NCBI GenBank assembly: GCA_016781485.1
Contig: JADDQH010000013.1
Span: forward strand, 1 to 48,886
DNA length: 48,886 nt
From: Chloroflexota bacterium
Lineage (GTDB): Bacteria > Chloroflexota > Limnocylindria > Limnocylindrales > CSP1-4
Direction: 5' to 3'
Shown here: positions 43,051 through 48,886 of the stretch, piece after piece
Numbering within the stretch: position 1 is the first letter of the stretch
How the letters are laid out: each line of letters begins with the position of its first letter
The notes under the pieces: generated by a model
What the model was told of the DNA's origin: nothing
Databases searched by the model: none
What the model saw: the letters and a program-made list of their open reading frames with translations, nothing else
Translations under genes and position numbers: made by a program

Positions 43051-43536
43051 CTACGCGTCTGACGGTCGCGCGCCATCCTTGGTGATCGTCAGCACCTCCG
43101 GGCCCACGCTCCGGATCGCCTTTGCCACGATCCTCGCTCTGGCACCACCGACGCCCAGGATGCCGCCTCTGCGTGCGACCAGCTCGGATACCCGACCCGT
43201 CGCGGGGTCGAGCTCGACCGTCTCGATGGTGCCGACATAGGTGCCAGCCTCATCGACGACCTTGAGCTTCTGGAGGTTGGCGAGGCCGGGCAGGCTTCCG
43301 AACGAGCTGCCTGTGCCCGCCGCCTGGGTGACCTGACTGCTTTCGACGGTCACCGCGTCCGCACCGACGTTTCGCACCTGCTCGAACGGGATCACGAACT
43401 CCGTATCCCTGCCAGCAACCGTGAAGGCCGCCACCCGCAGCGGCTGCGTCTCGAACAGGACTTCGGCGATCCTGCCCAGGCGAGCGGCGTCGGCGATCGA
43501 AACGATGGTCATGCCCTTCAGCTTGTCCGCGTCCAT
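43051..43536 (-). CDS. PRC-barrel domain protein, two repeats
   Basis: The 161-residue protein has two PRC-barrel halves: residues 1-75 (MTIVSIADAARLGRIAEVLF, VIPFEQVRNVGADAVTV) and 80-160 (LKVVDEAGTYVGTIETVELD, IVAKAIRSVGPEVLTI). PRC-barrels occur in photosynthetic reaction-centre H subunits and RimM; stand-alone bacterial versions are stress-associated and of unknown function. Confidence 0.85.
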   Translation of the reverse strand: MDADKLKGMTIVSIADAARLGRIAEVLFETQPLRVAAFTVAGRDTEFVIPFEQVRNVGADAVTVESSQVTQAAGTGSSFGSLPGLANLQKLKVVDEAGTYVGTIETVELDPATGRVSELVARRGGILGVGGARARIVAKAIRSVGPEVLTITKDGARPSDA

Positions 43537-43811
43537 CCCATCCCGCTCCTACTTCCGCTCCGCGGGCCAGTGTCGCAACAAGCCCTTGGGGAAGGTAGCA
43601 GCAGAGTCGGGAAACCGCGCGCGTCATGTCGACTTGGTCTCAAGCCGGCGCTGCTTGCCCGTGCCGGAGTCGAACCACGCTTGTTCGCAAACCCCTCCCG
43701 ACGGACCGGGCCGCCCTCGGCGACGGCCAGGGCTCGCTCCTCTTTGTACGTGTTCCTTGTCCTTAGCATGCGGGTCGTCCCCATCAAGACTCACAGGAGA
43801 GGAAACCTGCA

Positions 43812-44042
43812 ATGAAAGAGACGCAGAAGTCCGCCAACAGCACCACCGCGATCGACAAGACGTTCGAGGGATTCACGGACGAGGAACGAGTCGCGATGAA
43901 GGAGCGCGTCCAAGAGCTGAATGCGGCCGACGCTCGGATCGTCGCGACACAGCGCCTGGCAGCAGGCCCGATCGAGGCGTCGGGAACGAGCGTTGCGAGG
44001 TCGTCCGCAAGGGGGTATCCGTCGCGGGTACGGGCAGTATGA
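43812..44042 (+). pseudogene. short ORF like the N-terminus of DUF1801-type proteins, truncated
   Basis: ATG 43812 has a good AGGAGAGG site. The 76 residues open with FEGFTDEERVAMKERVQEL, which matches the N-terminal helix seen in front of DUF1801-like domains. The rest is missing and replaced by a low-complexity end before a terminator-like hairpin. It lies just outside the tRNA-Pro fragment, so it may have been cut by the rearrangement there. It could also be a real short protein. Confidence 0.45.
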
Positions 44043-44076
44043 AGCCCCGGTCGGATCGGCCCGGCGGGGGCTCTTT
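44043..44076 (+). terminator. hairpin terminator
   Basis: AGCCCCG pairs with CGGGGGCT (one G-G mismatch region tolerated) and is followed by CTTTCG. It starts directly after the stop of the short ORF and ends before the tRNA-Pro fragment. Confidence 0.5.
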
Positions 44077-44090
44077 CGTCCTCAGGGAGA

Positions 44091-44134
44091 TGGTCGGGGC
44101 GCCGCGATTCGAACGCGGGACCTCTTGAACCCCA
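44091..44134 (-). repeat. 3' fragment of tRNA-Pro(GGG), likely att site
   Basis: On the minus strand this 44-nt block reads from the anticodon loop (T33, GGG) through the 3' anticodon strand TCAAG, variable loop, complete T arm CCGCG-TTCGAAT-CGCGG, acceptor strand CGCCCCG, discriminator A and CCA. The 5' half of the tRNA is absent: the matching 5' anticodon strand and D arm do not occur at higher coordinates. Such a 3'-half fragment is what tyrosine-recombinase integration leaves at the far end from the restored tRNA. Confidence 0.8.
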
Positions 44135-44198
44135 TTTTGGCGCAGCCGTGCGGGAACGGCCCTTCTGAGCGTCCGTAACCGTCCACGGAGTCCACCTA

Positions 44199-44241
44199 GT
44201 ACCCTCAGTGTCCGGCGGTTTGAGGGTACGCCGTGAGGGTA
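44199..44241. repeat. TGAGGGTA repeats, one inverted and two direct
   Basis: GTACCCTCA (44199-44207) and TGAGGGTAC (44221-44229) are a perfect 9-bp inverted repeat with a 13-base gap, and a third copy TGAGGGTA follows at 44234-44241, spaced 13 bases from the second. They lie 65 bases from the tRNA fragment and immediately before the next gene. They could be recombinase arm sites or an operator. Confidence 0.55.
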
Positions 44242-44246
44242 GCGGG

Positions 44247-44720
44247 ATGGCTATGAGCGAGGCCCTCCAGGGCGCGATCGTCGGCGGTGCCATCGGCATC
44301 GCTGGCGCGCTTGTCGCCACGCTGCTCGCCTCGGAACTGACCCGCCGGCAGTGGCGCCGAGATCACGAGATTCGGCAGATTCAGAACACGGTCCGCATCC
44401 TGGATGCGTGGGAGGAACTCGCCGTCGCGTTGCTGGGTGGTGCTATCGGCGAGGAGGCGACGGGCGAACTCAGCGAGTGGCATCGACGGCGCATCACCGC
44501 CGCGGAGGCAAATCTGCGCGAGACGGACCGCATATGGGACTGGACGTTTAGCGTCATTCCCGGCGACGACGCGCGCCAGCTCCACCAACTGTGCCTCGAC
44601 GTCTCGGCGGGCCGAAGCCGGTCCCGTCGGGAACGTCACAGCGAGACCATGAGTCGGCTCGTCGAGCTACAGGGGAAGGTCCGCGAAGCGGCTCCGGAAC
44701 GTGTCCGTGAGCTCAGCTGA
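44247..44720 (+). CDS. single-span membrane protein, unknown function
   Basis: ATG 44247 or 44253 gives about 157 residues; the track start at 44208 would read through the repeat cluster. One N-terminal helix (ALQGAIVGGAIGIAGALVATLL) is followed by a cytoplasmic helical domain with RRQWRRDHEIRQIQNTVRIL. This helix-then-RxxWxxD layout is common in small phage- and island-borne proteins of unknown function. The family is not recognised. Confidence 0.65.
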   Translation: MAMSEALQGAIVGGAIGIAGALVATLLASELTRRQWRRDHEIRQIQNTVRILDAWEELAVALLGGAIGEEATGELSEWHRRRITAAEANLRETDRIWDWTFSVIPGDDARQLHQLCLDVSAGRSRSRRERHSETMSRLVELQGKVREAAPERVRELS

Positions 44721-44869
44721 GGCGCCGGAGCGTAGGCCCTCGACGCTCCCCCTTTAGGAATGCCGCGAGCGCGACATCGCTGGGGGCTGACGGGACGCGC
44801 CGCGGGCCTTCTGAGCCTGGGCGCCGTGACTTACGCCACGCTTACGGTGGCACGCGTCTACGAGGCGCT

Positions 44870-45660
44870 TCGAGGTCGGCTTCGGGTACGACGCGCTCGG
44901 GCGGCGGACGCACCGGGACGTCGGTCAGATGCGCAAGGACTACTGGTACGACGAGACGGGTCTCACCCTCGAGACCGGTGCCGCGAGCACGACCTACCTG
45001 CGCGACCCCGACGGGCTGCTGCTGTCGAGCTCGACCAAGGTCACGCCCGACGTCGCGCCGGAAGCACCGAAGCTCGCGGACATGGAAGGCGTCGCCTCGC
45101 TCACGCTCGCTCCTGCCTTCCACAACTATGGCCGCGACCGGCTCGGCAGCATCACGTCGATGGTCGCGAGCGACGGCTCCGTCACGAACAGGTACCGCTA
45201 CGACCCCTGGGGCGAATCGATCGGCTCGTCCGGGAACGCCTACAACCCCTTCCAGTTCACGGGCACGTACAGGGATCCCGCGACCGCCCTCTACTAGATG
45301 GGGGCTCGTTACTACCAGCCATCGGCGGGGCGCTTCACCCAGCTCGACCCCCATCCGACGAAGCTACTAAGTATCAATCGCTACGCCTAAGCCAGATGTA
45401 ACCCGTCGAACTTTACGGACCCGACGGTGCTCCATGAGGAGGAGGGAGGTCCGGATTACATCGAGGCTTGCGTCGCGGGAGCTGCGGGTGGCGTAGCCAC
45501 CGCCGCGGTGGCGTGGACCTTGGCGAACTTTGGAGCACTTCTGTCGGCGGGGATCGCGGCGTTGCCGTCATGGGCAATTGCGCTGACAGCTACCATAATC
45601 GCGGCAATTGCTGGATGTGTGGGGAACGTTGTCATTCAGTTTGTCCAAGAAGTATTCTGA
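44870..45660 (+). pseudogene. Rhs/YD-repeat protein C-terminal remnant with two in-frame stops
   Basis: In one frame the sequence shows FGYDALGRRTHRDVG, YLRDPDGLLLSSS, RYRYDPWGESIGSSG, TGTYRDPATALY, a TAG at 45295, then MGARYYQPSAGRFTQLDPHP and NRYA, a TAA at 45388, and CNPSNFTDPT followed by a hydrophobic tail to 45660. This is the conserved end of an Rhs core (normally LY..RARYYDP..GRFTQ.DP) plus a variable tip. The N-terminal thousand or so residues are missing. The tip has two hydrophobic stretches and could be a membrane-active toxin domain. Confidence 0.8.
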
Positions 45661-45661
45661 C

Positions 45662-45844
45662 GTGGCGTTGCTCCTGAAGGCGTTCGTTCTAGCCACCGCT
45701 GCCGTGGTCGCCGCGGGAATATCGCTAAGGTTAGTGTCACCGTCAGCGGACCGAGTCTTGTCCGCCTTCATTGCGGGCGCGGCCGGCGGCGTTGTGGCCG
45801 TTGTTGTCCTGTCTCGTGAGCATCGGAAGCCGACGGGAACGTAA
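45662..45844 (+). CDS. 60-residue two-helix membrane protein, possible immunity partner
   Basis: GTG 45662 begins one base after the Rhs-tip stop and encodes two hydrophobic helices (LLKAFVLATAAVVAAGISLRL, VLSAFIAGAAGGVVAVVVLS) and a basic end. In polymorphic toxin loci the gene right after the toxin tip is usually its immunity protein, and a membrane immunity protein suits a membrane toxin. The assignment is from position and topology only. Confidence 0.5.
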   Translation: MALLLKAFVLATAAVVAAGISLRLVSPSADRVLSAFIAGAAGGVVAVVVLSREHRKPTGT

Positions 45845-46043
45845 GCGTGCCCCCGTGACAGCTCTTCTTGATACAGCTGCGGTCGCCTTCGCGCTTCCAG
45901 CGTTCTACTCGCGGTGCACCCTATCAGGGGCACCGTGGACGTGTGAGATCGGGAGACATCCCTGGCGACGTGATTCGTCCATACCCCATCGATCACACCG
46001 CGTCATTTCAATGAGCTGGGTCGTTCAACGGCGACGACCGAAA

Positions 46044-46364
46044 TCACGTGGAGTCGTCGACCGCCTTGAGGAGTTCAAGAGCCGTCTCGAAGTAGCTGCG
46101 GCCGGGTCCCTCGAGGGAGGGAAGCGCCCGGGTGAGACTGGTGAGTACGTGTCTAAGCATCGTCTGATCGTCGGGGTCGAGCTCCTGTCGAGTGCAATAA
46201 TCGTGGAGGATCGTCGCCACGTCTCCATCCGCCAGCGCCAAGTCAACTCCCTCCACCTCCGCGTCCTCGGATCCCGGGGGATACTGCGCGCTCGGATAGG
46301 GCATGGCCAACCACTCCTGCCATCGCTGGCAGATGTCCTCGCTGCTCCACCGCATTCCGCCCAC
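46044..46364 (-). CDS. small acidic hypothetical protein
   Basis: The 106-residue protein is rich in Asp, Glu and Trp (RWSSEDICQRWQEWLAMPYP, DGDVATILHDYCTRQELD) with a helical C-terminal half. Size, acidity and its place among toxin remnants fit a cytosolic immunity protein, but no family is recognised. The start may be ATG 46364 or 46355. The 200 bases upstream of its end (45845-46043) hold nothing clear. Confidence 0.5.
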   Translation of the reverse strand: MGGMRWSSEDICQRWQEWLAMPYPSAQYPPGSEDAEVEGVDLALADGDVATILHDYCTRQELDPDDQTMLRHVLTSLTRALPSLEGPGRSYFETALELLKAVDDST

Positions 46365-46847
46365 CTTAGCGGTCCAAAGACTCAGTTCCCCAGGTACTCA
46401 GTGCGTTGGTTCCGACTCCAACTAAGGACCTTCGGCACACGCAGTCGCCGCGCACGGACGCCAGCGGCACACGGCGGTTCTCGCGGACATGGCGTGAGGT
46501 CCCGCACATACGCTTCACCCCGGGTTGGATAGAACGCATGTCCTGCCACTCCCGCGAAACCCGGGCTGGACCCTGAAGTTCGGGCCGAAGAGGAGTTCTC
46601 CGCCCTTCCACCTCGCGAGCGATGTGGCCGCGCGCCTTCGTCCGCTCGACTGCCGGTACCCGCACCACGCGTCCCGCCGCCGCCACCACGTCCGACGTTC
46701 CGGCCGCATCAGCAGCGTGAGTGCACCGTTCCGTCAAGGTCTGCTTTGGGCAATCGCGCTGTTACCGCGTACGCCCAGCCCGTGCGCCCCGACACGCGGC
46801 ACGCCCACCGCGCCGCGGAGGGCCGACCCAGTCGCCGGCAGGCAGAC
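46365..46847. other. gene-poor stretch, nothing assigned
   Basis: About 480 bases in which both strands carry only Arg/Pro-rich frames with no recognisable motif, start signal or repeat. It is probably decayed island sequence. Confidence 0.4.
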
Positions 46848-47105
46848 CTAAAGGGTGAAGCGGGGCGAGTACCTCATCCGGATCGCGGAGTGCTTCCGGA
46901 CCACGGTGTACTTCAGCGCCTCCCGGACCGCCTCGTCGCCCACGGCGCGGAAGTCGTCGCTGTTGTCGCCCGCGGGGCCGACGATGACCGCGACCTTCGG
47001 TTCGGCGTCGTCCCGGTCCGCGTCGCCGCGCTCGTGGGCCGCGACGCCGGGCGGCGCGAACGCGGTGACGAGGAGCGCCAGGGTCGTGAAGGCGAGCGGG
47101 GACAC
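46848..47105 (-). pseudogene. N-terminal fragment of a secreted protein
   Basis: An 85-residue ORF begins with a signal peptide (MSPLAFTTLALLVTAFAPPGVAA) and a Rossmann-like first strand PKVAVIVGPAGDNSDDFR, then ends abruptly with a short unrelated tail. It resembles the first tenth of large secreted proteins common in related genomes (opening KVAVIVGP...). I infer truncation. Confidence 0.45.
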
Positions 47106-47111
47106 CTGATG

Positions 47112-47576
47112 TTAGATAAGACTCCTAGGCGGATACGCATCCAAGAGTCCGCTGACTTGTCGCTCCAGCGATCGGACGGCATCCACTCCCACTATCAGTT
47201 CCAGTTCCCACGCGTTCTCCGCACTCCGCCCGCCGCTTACTCGATCTGGGGTTTTTCCAACTGCACTGACCACGACCCGGAACTCATCCACGCTGCGACG
47301 CGCGACGGCGACCTCGAGCCATGGCTCGAGCGAGGCATAGGTTGCGGACAAGGAGGCGCCACTCAGCATCCGTACAAGTTCACGCTGGAAGCTGTTGAAT
47401 TCCGCCGATCGCAGCGAGGCAGAAGTTTCGAAGACAACGGCGGCGTTCTGTGCGATCGTAATTCGCGCCAGAAGCCAGTCTGCGTCGTGCCCAAATGCGC
47501 CGGGATGCTCCCTGCCAAAGATCACAACGGTCAGTTTGCCGCTCGAATTCCCGATTTCGATAGACACCGGACTCAC
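47112..47576 (-). CDS. WapI-like immunity protein
   Basis: The 154-residue protein shows the spaced pattern of WapI-type immunity proteins: HDADWLLARITI after an N-terminal hairpin, a middle helix FNSFQRELVRML, YASLEPWLEVAV, and a C-terminal strand-helix ENAWELELIVGVDAVRSLE. WapI proteins neutralise WapA/Rhs-type toxin tips. No cognate toxin is adjacent, so it would be an orphan immunity gene in a toxin-remnant region. The family call is from pattern recognition. Confidence 0.55.
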   Translation of the reverse strand: MSPVSIEIGNSSGKLTVVIFGREHPGAFGHDADWLLARITIAQNAAVVFETSASLRSAEFNSFQRELVRMLSGASLSATYASLEPWLEVAVARRSVDEFRVVVSAVGKTPDRVSGGRSAENAWELELIVGVDAVRSLERQVSGLLDAYPPRSLI

Positions 47577-47625
47577 GGCTCACCATTCACGCTTCGGCAT
47601 ACGCGGGAGTTGCGTCTCGCCCGTG

Positions 47626-47655
47626 TGGCCGCATAACTCGTGGCCGCATAACTCG
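47626..47655. repeat. 15-bp tandem duplication
   Basis: TGGCCGCATAACTCG occurs twice head to tail in the gap after the WapI-like gene. A related GCCGCATAAC appears again near 47754, within a small hairpin GCGCCG-CATAA-CGGCGC. Significance is unknown. Confidence 0.6.
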
Positions 47656-47793
47656 GGTTCTAACGACCACAGCCGAAGCCGCAGAGTATCCGGACCGAGC
47701 TCGCCGAGGAGATCGCCGAGGCGCACGGGCAAATCGTAGACGCGCACGGCTGCGCCGCATAACGGCGCCTGGAGCGGCGTCAGACCGGGAACT

Positions 47794-47822
47794 TGGTCGG
47801 GGCGAGAGGGTTTGAACCGCCA
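47794..47822 (-). repeat. second tRNA 3'-end-like fragment
   Basis: On the minus strand it reads GGTTCAAACCCTCTCGCCCCGACCA, a T loop, acceptor strand CGCCCCG, discriminator A and CCA. The T stem is imperfect and no 5' half follows. It shares TGGTCGGGGCG (plus-strand reading) with the tRNA-Pro fragment 3.7 kb away in the same orientation. Confidence 0.5.
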
Positions 47823-47866
47823 CTCCCAGGCCTCGGGTCGTCGTTCCAGCCGAGATCGCCGCCGGG

Positions 47867-48415
47867 TTACGCGGGGTCGCCTGACGCCGAGCGGTCGTCG
47901 GCCGCGGTAAGCTGGCGGCGCTCTGTGCGCGCTACGTCACGGACGAACAGATCCCGGCTCGAGCCGGCTGCGAAACCGGGAGCTGGCCCGACGCATCGGA
48001 ATCCAAGCCGTTCGTAGAGACGGCGAGCCGCCGCTCCTTCCGTGACGTCGGCACTGAAGGTTACGACCGCCACTGGCCCCGGTCCCGCCCTAGCCAAGAC
48101 GTATTCGACCAAGGACACGCCGACACCCATCCCGCGCCACCGTGGAGCGACGGCGAGCCACCCGATCTGCCGGCGTCCCGGACTCCACGTCACTGCACCC
48201 ATCAGTGGAGTACCGGGTGGACCATCGTCCTCGCGGACGACGAACGCGGTCGTCCTTTCGATGTTCCTGAGTAAGAAGCGGGCAAACGACGGGTCCGTCG
48301 ACATCGGCTCCCCGAAGAGAGCTTCCACCTCTGCGGACAACGCCAACCAGGCCGCTGCATCTTCGGGCACTGCTACGACAGGTCCCACCTCTGGCTCCTC
48401 AGATGCCTCGGGCAT
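47867..48415 (-). CDS. GNAT family N-acetyltransferase
   Basis: The 182-residue protein has the GNAT core: IGWLAVAPRWRGMGVGVSLVEYV (acetyl-CoA motif RGMGVG), VVTFSADV and AARRLYERLGFRCVGP. The substrate is unknown. It lies in the accessory region and overlaps the upstream end of the divergent membrane-protein ORF if that uses its longest start. Confidence 0.85.
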   Translation of the reverse strand: MPEASEEPEVGPVVAVPEDAAAWLALSAEVEALFGEPMSTDPSFARFLLRNIERTTAFVVREDDGPPGTPLMGAVTWSPGRRQIGWLAVAPRWRGMGVGVSLVEYVLARAGPGPVAVVTFSADVTEGAAARRLYERLGFRCVGPAPGFAAGSSRDLFVRDVARTERRQLTAADDRSASGDPA

Positions 48416-48462
48416 TGGCGATTAGAGGTTCGGCCCACGACATCGGTATCGTTAGCGCTGAG

Positions 48463-48840
48463 ATGCGGAAGTTAGTTGCCGCGGCGTACGCGGCCTTGAT
48501 CATTACGCTCATCGTCGTTGACCAAACCACCGGACTAGAGGGCGTGTTGCCGGGGTTGCTCATAGACGTCGTCAGGAGCAATGCCCCAGTTCTCGCGGCT
48601 GCGGTGATATGGCTGTGGGAGGAGGAGGTTCCTCTATCATTCGTCCTTGCGTCCTTCTTGCCGGCGTCGGCCGCATCAATGCTGGGTTACTTCATCCTAC
48701 CCAGCCCTCTGCGAGAACTGACGATCGCGATAGCCACGATCTTCCTTGCATCGCTTACCGTCTCGGAGCGAGCAGTGGTCCTCTGGATTCGATGCTTCCC
48801 GCGTTCGGTACAGCAACGGTGGTACAGCAACGGTGGATGA
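48463..48840 (+). CDS. polytopic membrane protein, unknown
   Basis: ATG 48463 is preferred (125 aa), since the track start at 48403 overlaps the divergent GNAT gene. There are three or four hydrophobic segments (KLVAAAYAALIITLIVV, APVLAAAVIWLW, LSFVLASFLPASAASMLGYF, LTIAIATIFLASL). The family is not recognised. The last codons lie in a 14-bp tandem duplication (48807-48834) that alters the C-terminus, so the end may be recently changed. Confidence 0.55.
   Translation: MRKLVAAAYAALIITLIVVDQTTGLEGVLPGLLIDVVRSNAPVLAAAVIWLWEEEVPLSFVLASFLPASAASMLGYFILPSPLRELTIAIATIFLASLTVSERAVVLWIRCFPRSVQQRWYSNGG
48807..48834. repeat. 14-bp tandem duplication at a gene end
   Basis: GGTACAGCAACGGT occurs twice in tandem. 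Because 14 is not a multiple of three, one copy shifts the reading frame of the membrane-protein C-terminus. Confidence 0.7.
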
Positions 48841-48886
48841 GCCGACCGTCAGGTCGAGTGGCGTTTGTTGATCGCGGTGAAGGTTA

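Noticed and set aside
43655-43700. Possible tRNA 3' end (GGTTCGACTCCGGC on the minus strand)
   Set aside because: Only two or three base pairs form in the T stem and no acceptor, CCA or 5' half is found.
47581-47790. Integron attC-like sites (several CATAAC/TCTAAC blocks among small cassette-like genes)
   Set aside because: The core-site consensus RYYYAAC/GTTRRRY is not met, no paired sites frame the genes, and no integrase is present.
1-48886. CRISPR array, rRNA operon, transposase or prophage structural genes
   Set aside because: No regularly spaced repeats, rRNA motifs, DDE transposase or capsid/tail genes were seen on either strand.

Overview
The window is GC-rich, densely coded bacterial DNA with many GTG and TTG starts, tightly overlapping operons (GTGA, ATGA and TGATG junctions) and a chromosomal rather than phage or plasmid character. 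The set of genes (class III PHA synthase, an Mtb-like dCTP deaminase next to nrdR, an EtfD/EMR-type membrane iron-sulfur oxidoreductase, an Eis-like acetyltransferase, DUF1461 and DUF4332 proteins, PRC-barrel and CsbD stress proteins, an MMPL transporter) fits a soil or freshwater Chloroflexota (Limnocylindria/Ellin6529-like) or an actinobacterial relative. That placement is inference from gene content; no rRNA is present to test it.

Layout. 1-6.1 kb: a secreted HExxH peptidase coupled to a peptide-type substrate-binding protein, a DUF1232 membrane protein, a dual-specificity phosphatase coupled to a clan GH-A glycosidase, and a SpoIID-domain protein. 6.5-12.8 kb: a polyhydroxyalkanoate operon on the minus strand in the order phaE, phaC, phasin-like, alpha/beta hydrolase, SDR, phaB, preceded by a small membrane protein. 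13.2-17.6 kb: an OmpR-type two-component pair, an aminoglycoside-phosphotransferase-like kinase, an MBL-fold protein and tRNA-Arg(CCT). A 22-bp copy of the tRNA 3' end lies 1.3 kb away, beyond the MBL gene. 17.7-20.2 kb: a glutaredoxin-like protein, CcdA and TlpA, forming a thiol-redox or cytochrome c maturation operon, followed by an apparently frameshifted DUF4352-like gene. 20.3-24.7 kb: an MBL lactonase-like enzyme, dcd interrupted by an intein, nrdR, and an Eis-like acetyltransferase. 24.7-31.5 kb: fatty-acid electron transfer (etfBA, acyl-CoA dehydrogenase, and the EMR/EtfD-type oxidoreductase), with a frameshifted HAD phosphatase and inorganic pyrophosphatase on the other strand. 31.5-38.6 kb: a long minus-strand run of decarboxylase, OsmC, DUF4332, DUF1461, M50 protease, moeA, moaC and mogA leading into the EMR gene. 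38.8-43.5 kb: an MMPL exporter and small stress or unknown genes. 43.8-48.9 kb: a degraded accessory region that starts at a 44-nt 3' fragment of tRNA-Pro(GGG). It holds an Rhs C-terminal remnant, putative immunity genes and truncated genes.

The most notable item is the dCTP deaminase gene. A 343-residue in-frame insertion splits the active-site motif after EGK and carries the full signature of a class 3 intein (Ala1, Trp in block B, Cys in block F, Thr-His-Asn at the end, Ser+1) plus a two-motif LAGLIDADG endonuclease. The second is the mobile-element footprint at two tRNA genes, where 3'-end fragments mark likely integration boundaries, one of them opening the Rhs/immunity region. Two genes (HAD hydrolase, DUF4352-like) look frameshifted. 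From this sequence alone, real decay cannot be told from assembly error.
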